Origin: Cladosporium sp. IMV 00045
Taxonomy: Eukaryota; Ascomycota; Dothideomycetes; Cladosporiales; Cladosporiaceae
Assembly: GCA_001931905.2 (NCBI GenBank)
Contig: MSJI02000037.1
Location: 1 to 28,076, forward strand
Length of the DNA stretch: 28,076 nt
Reading direction: 5' to 3'
How positions within the stretch are numbered: position 1 is the first letter of the stretch; every line of letters starts with the position of its first letter. The notes under the pieces were generated by a model. The model saw only the letters and a program-made list of their open reading frames with translations, was not told where the DNA came from and searched no databases. Both the position numbers and the translations under genes were made by a program. Shown in pieces: positions 19,762 through 28,076 of the stretch.

Positions 19762-20608
19762 ATGTCTTCCTCCATCCAGCAACTTTTCAGCCTGGAGGGC
19801 AAGACCGCCCTCGTAACAGGCGGCACCAGAGGAATCGGTCAAGCAATGGCCATAGCAATGGCAGAATCCGGTGCAGACCTCTTGCTCGTGCAAGTAAGAA
19901 GCATCTAAAAATCACAGATCGCAAAAAGAAAGACTAACAACCCTCACACAGCGCGACGAATCCAACCAAGAAACCAAACGCGCCATCGAAGCGCTCGGCC
20001 GCAAAGCAACAATCTACACCGCCGACCTGGCCTCCTCTTCCTCCATCAACGCTCTCGTGCCACGCATCCTCCAAGACGGCCACAGCATCCACGTCCTGCT
20101 CAACTGCGGCGGCATCCAGCGAAGACACCCCTCGCACCAATTCCCGGACGAGGACTGGAACGAAGTCTTGCAGGTGAACCTCAGCACTGTCTTCACTCTT
20201 TGCCGCGAAGTTGGCGCACACATGCTATCTCGTGAGCCGGACGCTCATGGCCGTCGTGGCTCTATCATCAATGTTGCTTCGCTGCTCAGTTTCCAAGGCG
20301 GCATCACGGTTCCTGCGTACGCGGCCAGCAAGGGTGGTGTAGCTCAGTTGACCAAGGCGCTGAGTAACGAGTGGGCTTCCAAGGGCATTTGCGTCAATGC
20401 CATTGCTCCTGGCTATATTGCGACGGAGATGAACACGGCGCTCATCAATGATGAGAAGAGGGCGGAGAGAATTCTCGCGAGAATTCCGGCGGGTAGATGG
20501 GGTAGCCCGGACGACTTCAAGGGAAGTGTTGTTTACCTTGCGAGTCGGGCCAGTGGGTATGTTAGTGGCGAGGTGCTTACTGTTGATGGTGGGTGGATGG
20601 GCAGGTAG
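19762..20608 (+). CDS. KduD-like short-chain dehydrogenase (2-dehydro-3-deoxy-D-gluconate 5-dehydrogenase family)
   Basis: A 262-residue classical SDR from exons 19762-19893 and 19952-20608. The 58 nt intron has a GTAAGA donor, a CTAAC branch point and a CAG acceptor, phase 0. The cofactor motif is TGGTRGIG (19-26) and the active-site set is N120, S154, Y167 and K171 (YAASK). Segments [38 protein letters not shown] and the ending VDGGWMGR are strikingly like bacterial KduD, which interconverts keto-deoxy sugar acids in pectin and uronate breakdown. Fungal relatives are often labelled 2-deoxy-D-gluconate 3-dehydrogenase. The usual NNAG motif is NCGG here (95-98). An arginine just after the second strand (VQRDES) could favour NADP(H). 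An in-frame ATG at 19705 would add 19 residues, but 19762 matches the usual start of the family. Probable partner of the divergent dehydrogenase. Confidence 0.88.
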
Positions 20609-21553
20609 ATGTGAAGAGCTGAATTGTTAGGGTTGGGATAGATGATGAGATAGATTTTGCGATTGATGTGAGAACATGGTTTTCTGTCAAGTCGTGTATC
20701 TTGAATCCACGCCATTGGTGCTTGTCCGCGCCATACATTTGCTTGTCCAGATACCCCAGTAGACGCGACACGCTGTACATCCTCCTTCCGCACATAAGAT
20801 CCAGCCAACACCATCACCCACTGCTGGACCCGCAGAAGGTGCTGATGATTGTGATTACTGAACTCGCTTCTTAGGACAAAATCACAAAAATCGTCATTTC
20901 ACTCGCCGATCGGGTTTTGCTTGTGAAGGCAATTCTGCCATGGCACGACCTCGGATACTTCCGTGCGAGACACGGGATGAAGTCAAAAGTGAATCTAAAA
21001 TCGCCTTACAGATGCACACAGCGGGCAAGAGCTGGCGAGAATTGCCAGATGCAGCGAGGATCATGCCTTAACCCTCGACCCCAACTCTCCCCACACTGCC
21101 CATCTCCATGCGGGCGGACATGATGCAGCCTCTTGACTGGCTGATCATCCACTCCATTTCCCAGTTGGATCAGTCTGTGGGGAGCGTAGAGAATGCGAGA
21201 TCCATCCGTCTGCCTTACGCTGTTCAACAAAACATCATCCTCGACACGGGCTCGTTTCTTCGGGTACGAGGCAAGCAAAGGCAATAGAAAAAGGCAGGTT
21301 CGCTCTCACACTCACCTCACTTCTCATCATCATCACCACCACCATCACTTTCTACCAAGTCTCCATCCATTGATCCATCCCGGCGAAACATCTTCCCGCA
21401 GACAGACACCGCTTCTTCCTCAGGCTGTTGTCTCTCATCAACGACCTCTTCTTCCCTCCTTCTCCTATATATCCTCCCTGTCCACCCTCTCTTCCCTCTT
21501 CCTGCTTCTCTCCAACACCGCCACCTCTCCCACAACCCTCTCCATTTCCAATC
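20609..21553. promoter_or_regulatory. Intergenic: SDR 3' flank and upstream region of the Gfo/Idh/MocA gene
   Basis: A 945 bp gap with no supportable gene. The last 250 bases before the next start are strongly pyrimidine-rich, as in many highly expressed fungal genes. They contain a CAT/CAC microsatellite at about 21324-21347 and a TATATA hexamer at 21466-21471. Confidence 0.45.
21324..21347 (+). repeat. CAT/CAC trinucleotide microsatellite
   Basis: Eight consecutive CAT or CAC triplets about 210 bp before the start codon of the Gfo/Idh/MocA gene, inside a pyrimidine-rich leader or promoter. It is a simple repeat without evident function and may vary in length between strains. Confidence 0.6.
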
Positions 21554-22618
21554 ATGGTCCGCAAGCTCCAAGTCGCCGTCTCCGGCCTCGGCCGCATGGG
21601 TGCCCGCCACGCCAGACATTTCCTCGAGAAGACACCACGCGCCGAGCTGGTCGCCGCCTGCGACCCGGACCCCAAGGCTCGCGCCTGGGCCGAGGCCAAC
21701 CTGGCCCCCTACGGCACCAAGATCTACTCCGACTTCGACGAGATGCTCAAGCACCCCGGCCTCGAAGCCGTCTGCGTCGCCGGGATCACCACCGAGCACG
21801 CCCCGCAGACCATCCGCGCCATCGAGGCCGACAAGCACGTCCTCTGCGAGAAGCCGCTGAGCACCGATATCGCCACCTGCGAGGCCGTCGTTGAAGCCGC
21901 CAACAAGAAACCTCACCTCAAGGTTCTCTGTGGCTTCTCTCGCCGCTTTGACGCCAGCTACCGCGCCGCTTTCGAGCGCTCTGACAACGGTGGCATCGGC
22001 CGTCCCACCGTCCTCCGCTCCCAGACGTGCGACAAGTTCCGCGACGACGACTACTTCGTGCACTACGCCGCGCACTCCGGAGGTGTCTTCGTCGATGCCA
22101 CCGTGCACGACATCGACTTGGCCCTGTGGTTCTTCGGCGCCGACAGCATTGTCAAGAGCGTCAGTGCCGTCGGCGTCAACGCCCGCTACCCCGGTCTGGC
22201 GCAGCACCAGGACGTCGACAACGGTGTTGGCATCGTCGAGTTCTGGGGTGGCAAGATCGCTTACTTCTACGCCTCGCGTATGATGGCTGCGGGCCAGCAC
22301 GACGTCACCGAAGTCATTGGCACCCACGGCAAATTGACCATCAACCAGAACGCCGCGAACGATCTTGTCGAGCACCACGAGCCGAACGGCATTCGTCGTG
22401 AAATCGCGCAGACTTACTATGACCGTTTCGGTCCGGCTTTCGTCACGGAGAGCAACGAGTTCACCGAGTGCATTCTTGATGACAAGAAGCTGCCGTTCAA
22501 GCTCGGCGGTGCCGTCGCCGCTGTCAAGATCGGCGCGGCGCTCCAGGAGGCTCTGAGGACGGGCAACAAGCTGGAGTTCAACGAGATTGGTGAGAGGGTT
22601 GAGAGGTCTAGATTGTAG
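21554..22618 (+). CDS. Gfo/Idh/MocA family oxidoreductase, inositol 2-dehydrogenase-like
   Basis: A 354-residue single-exon NAD(P)-dependent oxidoreductase. The N-terminal Rossmann domain has GLGRMG (11-16) and an acidic residue after the second strand (ACDPDP, D37), suggesting NAD. The EKP motif supplies catalytic Lys100. The C-terminal domain has GGVFVDATVHDID, giving D181 and H185 with the same D-x3-H spacing as the catalytic pair of bacterial inositol 2-dehydrogenase IolG. Family members act on myo- or scyllo-inositol, glucose-type sugars or their keto forms, so inositol is a likely but unproven substrate. The start at 21554 is chosen because the glycine motif follows at the usual distance; upstream in-frame codons encode an implausible Pro/Ser-rich leader. 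It lies in the same direction as the KduD-like SDR and tail to tail with the AA11 gene. Codon use is strongly C-ending, which hints at high expression. Confidence 0.88.
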   Translation: MVRKLQVAVSGLGRMGARHARHFLEKTPRAELVAACDPDPKARAWAEANLAPYGTKIYSDFDEMLKHPGLEAVCVAGITTEHAPQTIRAIEADKHVLCEKPLSTDIATCEAVVEAANKKPHLKVLCGFSRRFDASYRAAFERSDNGGIGRPTVLRSQTCDKFRDDDYFVHYAAHSGGVFVDATVHDIDLALWFFGADSIVKSVSAVGVNARYPGLAQHQDVDNGVGIVEFWGGKIAYFYASRMMAAGQHDVTEVIGTHGKLTINQNAANDLVEHHEPNGIRREIAQTYYDRFGPAFVTESNEFTECILDDKKLPFKLGGAVAAVKIGAALQEALRTGNKLEFNEIGERVERSRL

Positions 22619-22931
22619 ACTTGCCGACTTGATGGAACATGAATTCGAGTCGACCAGCCATGCCTGATGCATTGCATTTTTCTTGATTGGTTTTGAGTTT
22701 ATGATTATTGTTTTGTTCACTTTAGCGACGGAGCATCCGAAAAACTGGGGTTAAAGGCCTATTAGCGAGCGTGTTTCATCACGATAGAGATATTGATCTA
22801 AAGTAAAAAGCAAAGAACCATCTTTTTCATTGCCTGCTATACTACACTCAAACCCATCCATCTCCCAAACCCAACCCCAACCAGCCCATCAACGCAAAAA
22901 AACCACCACTACCTCCCCTCACTACACGTAC
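22619..22931. other. Intergenic: convergent 3' flanks of the Gfo/Idh/MocA and AA11 genes
   Basis: A 313 bp gap between convergent genes. No gene is seen. The segment at about 22830-22931 is C/A-rich and borders the AA11 stop codon. Confidence 0.45.
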
Positions 22932-24617
22932 CTACGCCCCCTCAATCCTCTCGCCCCGACAAACCGTCCCAGCCGCCACACTCCCCATCCTAACCCACCC
23001 ACCCTGATCGCAAACCATAAACCCACTCCCCCCATCCACGCACTTAATCTCCCCATCCCTCGCACAATCCCCATCCGGCCTCGCGCGCACATACCGATCG
23101 TCCCGATGGAAGCCCTGCGGCGCTTCGTTCTGCTGCGCATACTGCGCTTTCGCACCGGAATACGGCACCAGGAAGGGAAGGCATTCCATGCCCTCCGCCA
23201 CACGCCGGGGGGAAGTGTACACCCATGCTGTGGCGGGGCGGGATGGGTCGACGACACCGTTGTAGTCGCAGGTGTACCATTCGGTGGGGGAGGTGCAGAT
23301 GAATGTGCCAGGGACGCAGGGGAGGTTGGTTTGGATTTGCGAGGGGTCGGCGTAGGGGGGTCGGTTGGAGGGGGGTGCAGGTGGGGAGGGCGTTGGTGGT
23401 GGGGCTATGGAGGTGCTTGTTGAGGTTCGAGTTATGGTTGGTCGTGGGGAGGTTGTTTTTGTGGTTGTTGTTGTTGTGCGGAAGCCGGAGAGACCTGTCA
23501 GTCCTTGCGCGATGCACGCCCACGTGCAGGTCCCGATGGAGCGGCAGTCGTAGCCTGGTGCGCAGGGGCAGGCGGCTGATGTGCCCGTGCAGGCTGAGGG
23601 TGGGGCGGAGGTCGTGTAGACCGGTGGTGGCGAGGTTGGCGTTTCGGGCGGGTAGATAGTTAGGGTGATCGTTTCCGGGCAGTCGATGTAGATTGTTGTT
23701 GTTGAGCGGGTGGATTCTGGCTCTGCGTACCGTCCCATGCCTGGGATGTTGGAGGCGGTTGCAGGGGGTTCATCTGATGGAAGTGGATTCTGGTTGAAGT
23801 CTGGGAGTGGGATTAGATTCGATGGAGCGAAAGGAGCAGGATCTACTGCAGGCGCAGGGTTGTAGCTTGTGTATGGATCCGTTGAGGATGAGTCCGAATT
23901 GTTCGAAGGCGAAGAGAGTCCATCGCAATCCCCAGGGGACGGCGGACTGGATATATCCATGCCGTCGCCATACTCGACATCCGGACCTGGGTTGGGGTAG
24001 ACAGGATTCTCGCCTTCAATCGTAACACAATTGTTGATACTTTGCAGATCCGCCTTCCAGATTCCCGGCAGTTCGTCGAACGAAGATTGTTTCTTGTGAT
24101 GCCCAGCATGGCCAGAAACAACCTGCACTACCGCACAGTCCATATAAAACTCTCGGTTTCCAACTTTGTTCTGCCAAGTCCAGGCGAAAAGCGCCTCGCC
24201 GTCTGGAGCATATGAGGGAATGGTAAAGTCGTAAGATAGCTTGTCGGGACAACCACCGACGATACTCTTGATGACTCGGAAGGTTTCTCCATGGTCGTAG
24301 GAAAGTGCGAGCTGACATGATCCACCTCCGTGGATGGCACTGCCGGTGAGTGTCATGTTATATGTATCGCCGGCATTGTATGTCGCAGCCGGAGCTTGAT
24401 TGGGGTCATGTTGATAGCCTTTGCATGGGTAATTCGACCCGCTCCCGGCGAGTGGCGATGAGATGCTGTAATCGATGAGATTCTGTGGCGTTGAAGGGTT
24501 GAACTTTGAGCGTAGTGGGTATGGCCATGTCATTTGGATGTGAGCAGAAGCGGATGGTAAGGCGATGAAAAGTGTGTAAAGCGTCGAGGCGCCGGGGAGT
24601 AATGTTCTTGTGATCAT
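22932..24617 (-). CDS. Secreted AA11-type lytic polysaccharide monooxygenase with Cys-rich module and C-terminal X278-like domain
   Basis: A 561-residue intronless extracellular enzyme. AA11 enzymes are copper monooxygenases that cleave chitin oxidatively. The signal peptide (1-25, ending SASA) leaves His26 as the mature N-terminus, the first copper ligand, followed by IQMTWPYPLRSKF. His96 (SAIHGGGSCQLALSYD) is the second ligand and Tyr158 (REFYMDCAVVQV) fits the axial position. The catalytic domain ends near residue 200. A Pro/Ser/Thr-rich linker follows. A six-cysteine module lies at 343-368 (C343, C350, C352, C358, C364, C368). A Thr-rich linker (380-402) comes next, then a C-terminal domain (430-553) with eight cysteines resembling the X278 module found on AA11 proteins and some chitinases. 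Likely roles are chitin use or remodelling of fungal or insect cell walls. Family assignment is firm. Binding specificity of the C-terminal parts is inferred. Confidence 0.9.
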   Translation of the reverse strand: MITRTLLPGASTLYTLFIALPSASAHIQMTWPYPLRSKFNPSTPQNLIDYSISSPLAGSGSNYPCKGYQHDPNQAPAATYNAGDTYNMTLTGSAIHGGGSCQLALSYDHGETFRVIKSIVGGCPDKLSYDFTIPSYAPDGEALFAWTWQNKVGNREFYMDCAVVQVVSGHAGHHKKQSSFDELPGIWKADLQSINNCVTIEGENPVYPNPGPDVEYGDGMDISSPPSPGDCDGLSSPSNNSDSSSTDPYTSYNPAPAVDPAPFAPSNLIPLPDFNQNPLPSDEPPATASNIPGMGRYAEPESTRSTTTIYIDCPETITLTIYPPETPTSPPPVYTTSAPPSACTGTSAACPCAPGYDCRSIGTCTWACIAQGLTGLSGFRTTTTTTKTTSPRPTITRTSTSTSIAPPPTPSPPAPPSNRPPYADPSQIQTNLPCVPGTFICTSPTEWYTCDYNGVVDPSRPATAWVYTSPRRVAEGMECLPFLVPYSGAKAQYAQQNEAPQGFHRDDRYVRARPDGDCARDGEIKCVDGGSGFMVCDQGGWVRMGSVAAGTVCRGERIEGA

Positions 24618-25277
24618 TTTGGGCTGTATGTGAGACTAAAGCGAGAGTCGGGAGGGAAGGAAATGATGCAGCGGCGAGTGGAAGACGATATAACAAAAGA
24701 AAGAACTCAGCGTAGCTTGTTAGCCACTACCTCCCACCGGAATATGCAAGATGCAAGTATGAAAGGCTGGATCTATGAAGAGTCCATGCGGATGTGACAG
24801 GCGTGTGACAAGCTGGCGAGAGAATTTGGAGTGGCGAGCATTCTTCGCGATGGAGCGCGTCAAGGCCACATTCCAGCACCTGCACGCTCTTTGAAAGGCT
24901 TACCAACGGCCAGACGGGGCATATTGGCAGTGAGTACATGTAAATGCTGAATGCCAATTCTCCGTTATGAGATGGGAAGAGTCCGTGATTTAGCAGCAAT
25001 ATTCCGACGAAGTGGCTGCGTCCACAGTGACATTGGCCGCATGTTAATCAATATGCTGGAGAGAATACCTGCTGTGCGTAGGAATCCCGGCATTGCATTA
25101 TTAGTTGATGAAGAGAAAGCAGTGGTGTAAGGAAAGGGTGAAGTCAAAGCCAGGAGCTGTTGATGAAGTCAACGTGAACTTCCAACGGCAAAGCCACGCC
25201 ACGCCACCGTCACCAAAACGCGTCCTCGCAAAAACCATCAACATTAAATCATAACATCACAGACCGAAACATACGCA
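24618..25277. promoter_or_regulatory. Divergent promoter region between the AA11 gene and mhf1
   Basis: A 660 bp gene-less gap between two divergent genes. Both promoters should lie here. No binding site can be named with confidence. Open frames of 60-90 codons on the minus strand lack family features. Confidence 0.45.
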
Positions 25278-25655
25278 ATGGCACCAGCAAACGACGCCGA
25301 AAAAGAAGAACGCCTGAAAGCCGCACTATGGTACAGCGTAGGTCAAACGATAGACTCGGTCTCTCTCGCCAAAGACATCAACGCCTCGTCCCACTTCATC
25401 GGAGCCTTGAGCGAGATGCTCTGGGCGCAGATAGGTAAGAATTATCCTTCACCTATTTGATCTAAATCTCAGAGTGGATATTTATGCTCACACGCGACAG
25501 AAAATATCAGTCACGACTTGGAGTCTTTCGCCAAACATGCCGGTCGCTCCACCATCAACACCTCGGATGTTCTACTCCTCGCGCGCAGGAATGAAGGATT
25601 GGAGGATGTTTTGAAGCAGGAAGCGAAAGCTGTCAAGGCACGCGAGAAGACTTGA
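25278..25655 (+). CDS. mhf1: MHF1/CENP-S histone-fold protein
   Basis: A 103-residue histone-fold protein. MHF1 (CENP-S) pairs with MHF2 (CENP-X) to form a DNA-binding tetramer that supports the FANCM/Mph1-type helicase at stalled forks and also sits at the kinetochore. Exons 25278-25434 and 25501-25655 join in phase 1 across a 66 nt intron (GTAAGA donor, ACAG acceptor). Family motifs include ERLKAALWYSVGQTID, then FIGALSEMLWAQIENISHDL, then ESFAKHAGRSTINTSDVLLL ahead of ARRNEGLEDVLK. Length is normal for the family. The C-terminal tail is short and basic/acidic mixed. Convergent with the aldo-keto reductase gene, with only 172 bp between stop codons. Confidence 0.92.
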
Positions 25656-25827
25656 AAGTGTCACGTCAATTACAAATATGAGACGACAAGGGAGAAAAAG
25701 GTCTTTCTCGAGAACGACACGAGCGCTGTGTCTGTCATGCAAGCATTTTATTCATCTATGGTCATTTGTACATGGGTCTATGGGAGGATGCTCCAACATA
25801 GCAGTCGCGGGATATGGATTGCTCCTT

Positions 25828-26880
25828 CTATGCTTCCTGCTTGTCGGGGAAGCCGAGGTTGACCTGGATGCATGTAAGTTGGGGGCTTGCAACGGTTGAG
25901 GGTTTGCGGCAAGGCAACTTACGCCGAAGGCAGGGTAGACGAAGCGTGTCACGCCCTTGGTCTTGGAGATCTTGTTGAGGGCGTCGAGGTCGGAGGAGTC
26001 GAGAGGCACGACCTTGAGGTTTTCTGCAATTCTGGTGGAGGTGACGGATTTGGGAAGGGGAGTCACGCCTCGTGCGACTGAGGTAGAAAGATTAGCGAAT
26101 GCATTCGTGCAGAGTCATAAATCTCAAGAAGTTCTTACCTTGGTAGCTGATCAGTACTGTACCGGGGCCGACATTGTGCTTCTTGGCCACTTCCGTCACG
26201 CCCTCCTCCTGGAACAGAGGGCTGCCAGTGCTTCCAAGCGGGCTGTATGCCTGGACTTGAATACCCTTGGACTGGCAGAAATCCACAGTCTCCTGCTGGG
26301 GCAGGTATGGGTGGTTCTCGATCTGGTTGGCAGCGGGGACGACGGTGGCTTCCTTGAGCAACTTCTCAAGGTAGGGAATGCTGAAGTTTGACACGCCAAT
26401 CGCCTTGACCTTGCCAGTCTGCACCAGCGACTCCATACCCTTCCAGGTGTCGACGTAGGACCACTCCTTGTCAAGATCGCGCGAGCCATCCTCGTGCTTG
26501 GGGAAAAGAGGGTGGTTGCCGTTCGGGCTCATGGGCACCGGCCAGTGCATGAGCCAGAGGTCAATGTATTCCAAGCCGAGGTTCGCCAGCGTCTCGTTGA
26601 GACACTTCTCTTGCAGACCGGTTCGGTGGAAAGTGCACCACAGCTTTGAGGTGACGAAGATGTCCTCGCGCTTGATCCCCGCCTCGAAGGCCTTCTTCAG
26701 ACCCTCTCCGACTTCCTTCTCATTCTGGTACACATACGCGGCATCGATGTGTCTGTAGCCGCTCTTGAGGGCGTGCTCGACGGCGGCAGCGACCTCACCA
26801 GGACCTGACTGCCAGGTTCCGAGGCCGACGGCGGGGATGGAAGCGCCGGTGTTGAGCTTGAACTGGGTGTTGACGGACAT
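25828..26880 (-). CDS. Aldo-keto reductase (glycerol dehydrogenase/aldehyde reductase type)
   Basis: A 310-residue barrel enzyme that should reduce aldehydes or keto-sugars with NADPH. Three exons: 26880-26139, 26077-25923 and 25863-25828. Their junctions are in phase 1 and phase 0. The catalytic tetrad is D46, Y51, K79 and H112 (YRHIDAAYVYQN, TSKLWC, LMHWPV). The cofactor loop PLPKSVTSTRIAENL carries the Lys and Arg usual for NADPH. Relatives include fungal glycerol dehydrogenases and yeast Gcy1/Ypr1; xylose reductases are further away. The last exon has only 11 coding codons (VNLGFPDKQEA). The start at 26880 matches the family's usual N-terminus, but an in-frame ATG at 26955 would add 25 residues (see findings). 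Both ATGs have a purine at -3. Substrate cannot be stated from sequence. Confidence 0.85.
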
Positions 26881-27880
26881 GTTTGCGTCTGCTTCCGGGT
26901 TCTTGATGTGTTCGGGGGTTCTTGCGAGCATGAAATTGGCGAGCGCCGGGTTCATGACTGTTGGGTGGTCGTCTTGGTTTTGTTGACCTCGGGCTATACA
27001 GGGCCGAGCACGTAATTGTCTCCAGGGCTAGCACCGCCCTCGCTACACTCGCACGGAACAATTCTGTTGACGATGATGCAGGTCGAACGTGGGGTCCTGT
27101 CTTCGCGTCGGCGTTTGATGCTCCAACCCTAACCCTCACACCCCACGTGCCCGCCACACTTCACTCGCGTCGGGGACTTGAATAGACTTCATCTTCGGCG
27201 CGCTAGGATAAACATGTCGGCGAAACCATTCACCTAGCGTCTTGGTCATGCGGCGGATCGGAGGGGCAGGTCTGAGCAGAAGAGGTAACATCGCCCGGCC
27301 GAAGGGTAAGACGAGGCGCTCCATGACGCGAACGATCAGCGGTACGCATCAACTCTGCTTCCGAGCTGCCATAAACAGCAGCAGAGTGGAGACGTTGAGG
27401 GATTTTCTTGCCTCCGTGCCCGACAGGATTTTCCGATGGAGGGGAGCGAAGGCCAATGAGGACGACATGCTGACCATGCCATGACAAGTTTACCTTCAAC
27501 GACCTCTTCTGGGGCGTCTCCATGGCGGAGCCTGTAGGGCAGCGAGGGTAGGTGTGGGCGCCTGGGGTCTGCTTGTGGAGATGGCGTAGTCAGGCCTTTG
27601 CATGGTTTTGCTGCGATCGGACTCTGGTCTCACCCTGCCTTGCCTGTCCCTTCGATTGAAGGCAAGTGGAGAGCCCTGGGGAGATACGGGGGTCGACCAG
27701 GAGTAAGATGATAGAAAAGGTGCTATCGTCTCTTCGTGTTCCGTTCATCTCATCTTCATCCAAACCGTCTTTCTCTGTTTGCCTCAAATCCTTGATCATA
27801 ACCGAGTTACCAATCGATCTCCCGTTGTTTTGTAAACATCGATCGAACAGTTCACATACTCGACTTATCAATCGATCAAC
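26881..27880. promoter_or_regulatory. Divergent upstream region between the aldo-keto reductase and an unrecognised gene
   Basis: About 1 kb between divergent genes, without a supportable gene. A CACGTG palindrome lies at 27144-27149. The last 100 bases before 27881 are an AT-richer leader-like segment with several ATCGAT-type words. Open frames of 60-120 codons occur on both strands but show no known motif. Confidence 0.4.
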
Positions 27881-28076
27881 ATGGCACCCGCAGCCGTAGC
27901 CATGCCTCCCGTCGAGGCACCCAACGTGGCCGAGGAGTTCGTCGATCACAGAGATGGCCTTGCCCTCGAAGCCACCTCCGACGCTGTTGATGAGGTCAAC
28001 GTCCTCAAAGCCGCCATGCGCGTGAAAAACGGCACCGCCACCCAGGAGGAAGTCGACATGTACGAGCAGTCCAAGT
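27881..28076 (+). CDS. Unrecognised protein, N-terminal part (truncated by window end)
   Basis: An open frame of 65 codons from the ATG at 27881 that is still open at the window edge. The preceding bases (CATCAACATGG) give a strong start context, and the codon use is C-ending like that of nearby real genes, so it is probably coding. The protein begins MAPAAVAMPPVEAPN and continues into an acidic, probably helical segment (LKAAMRVKNGTATQEEVDMY). No signal peptide, membrane segment or domain can be seen in this short part, and I do not recognise the family. Confidence 0.6.
   Translation, partial: MAPAAVAMPPVEAPNVAEEFVDHRDGLALEATSDAVDEVNVLKAAMRVKNGTATQEEVDMYEQSK

Noticed and set aside
21317..22720. 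Long antisense open frame (467 codons) opposite the Gfo/Idh/MocA gene
   Set aside because: It is a product of the strong C-ending codon use on the plus strand. Its composition (Val/Asp/Gly/Leu runs) has no motifs, while the sense frame carries a full family signature.
22830..23423. Plus-strand open frame of 197 codons over the 3' part of the AA11 gene
   Set aside because: Antisense to a well-supported coding region. The Pro/Thr/His-rich start comes from C/A-rich DNA.
27124..27139. Telomere-like AACCCTAACCCT
   Set aside because: Fewer than three repeat units, surrounded by ordinary intergenic DNA, so not evidence of an interstitial telomere.
27136..27324. Minus-strand open frame of 62 codons that looks slightly protein-like
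   Set aside because: No domain could be named, it ends before any neighbouring exon and no good acceptor or donor joins it to another frame. A gene relic is possible but unsupported.
1..28076. Search for tRNA genes, transposons, CRISPR arrays and repeat-induced mutation
   Set aside because: No cloverleaf-type sequence, transposase or reverse transcriptase motif, terminal repeats or AT-rich decayed blocks were noticed by eye. A tRNA scan and repeat masking would settle this.

Overview
The window is nuclear DNA from a filamentous ascomycete (Pezizomycotina). The evidence is many short GT-AG introns (56 to 164 nt, often with a CTAAC-type branch point), fungal-only protein families (a Zn2Cys6 regulator with a fungal regulator domain, an AA11 lytic polysaccharide monooxygenase) and the close fungal character of the housekeeping proteins. 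A Dothideomycete is my guess from the general look of the proteins; the sequence does not prove it. I saw no mobile element, CRISPR array, rRNA or tRNA gene.

Left part (1-14290) is mostly housekeeping. It holds the 3' end of cytosolic leucyl-tRNA synthetase, Ctf8 (alternative clamp loader), Maf1 (RNA polymerase III repressor), the AP-1 sigma adaptin, the regulatory subunit of glutamate-cysteine ligase, a small cysteine-rich fungal protein of unknown role, the large ribosome-biogenesis protein Urb2, and Mic10 of the mitochondrial MICOS complex. Three genes here have very short first coding exons (6, 11 and 23 nt) that are easily missed.

Middle part (14797-22618) looks like a small carbon-catabolism locus. 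A six-exon Zn2Cys6 regulator is followed by a zinc-dependent polyol/sugar-acid dehydrogenase of the sorbitol dehydrogenase group. That gene is divergent from an SDR closely resembling bacterial KduD, and a Gfo/Idh/MocA oxidoreductase of the inositol dehydrogenase type lies downstream. The dehydrogenase and SDR share a 561 bp promoter with several CGG/CCG triplets, the kind of half-site Zn2Cys6 proteins bind. Successive oxidation and reduction of a polyol, uronic acid or keto-sugar acid under a local regulator is the most interesting hypothesis in the window. Substrate and co-regulation are inferred.

Right part (22932-28076) holds a secreted multidomain AA11 monooxygenase (chitin-active family), the histone-fold protein MHF1/CENP-S, an NADPH-type aldo-keto reductase, and the start of an unrecognised gene that runs off the end.

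All spliced genes were assembled by hand from splice signals and reading-frame continuity. Exon limits are given in each entry. No transcript data or database search was available.
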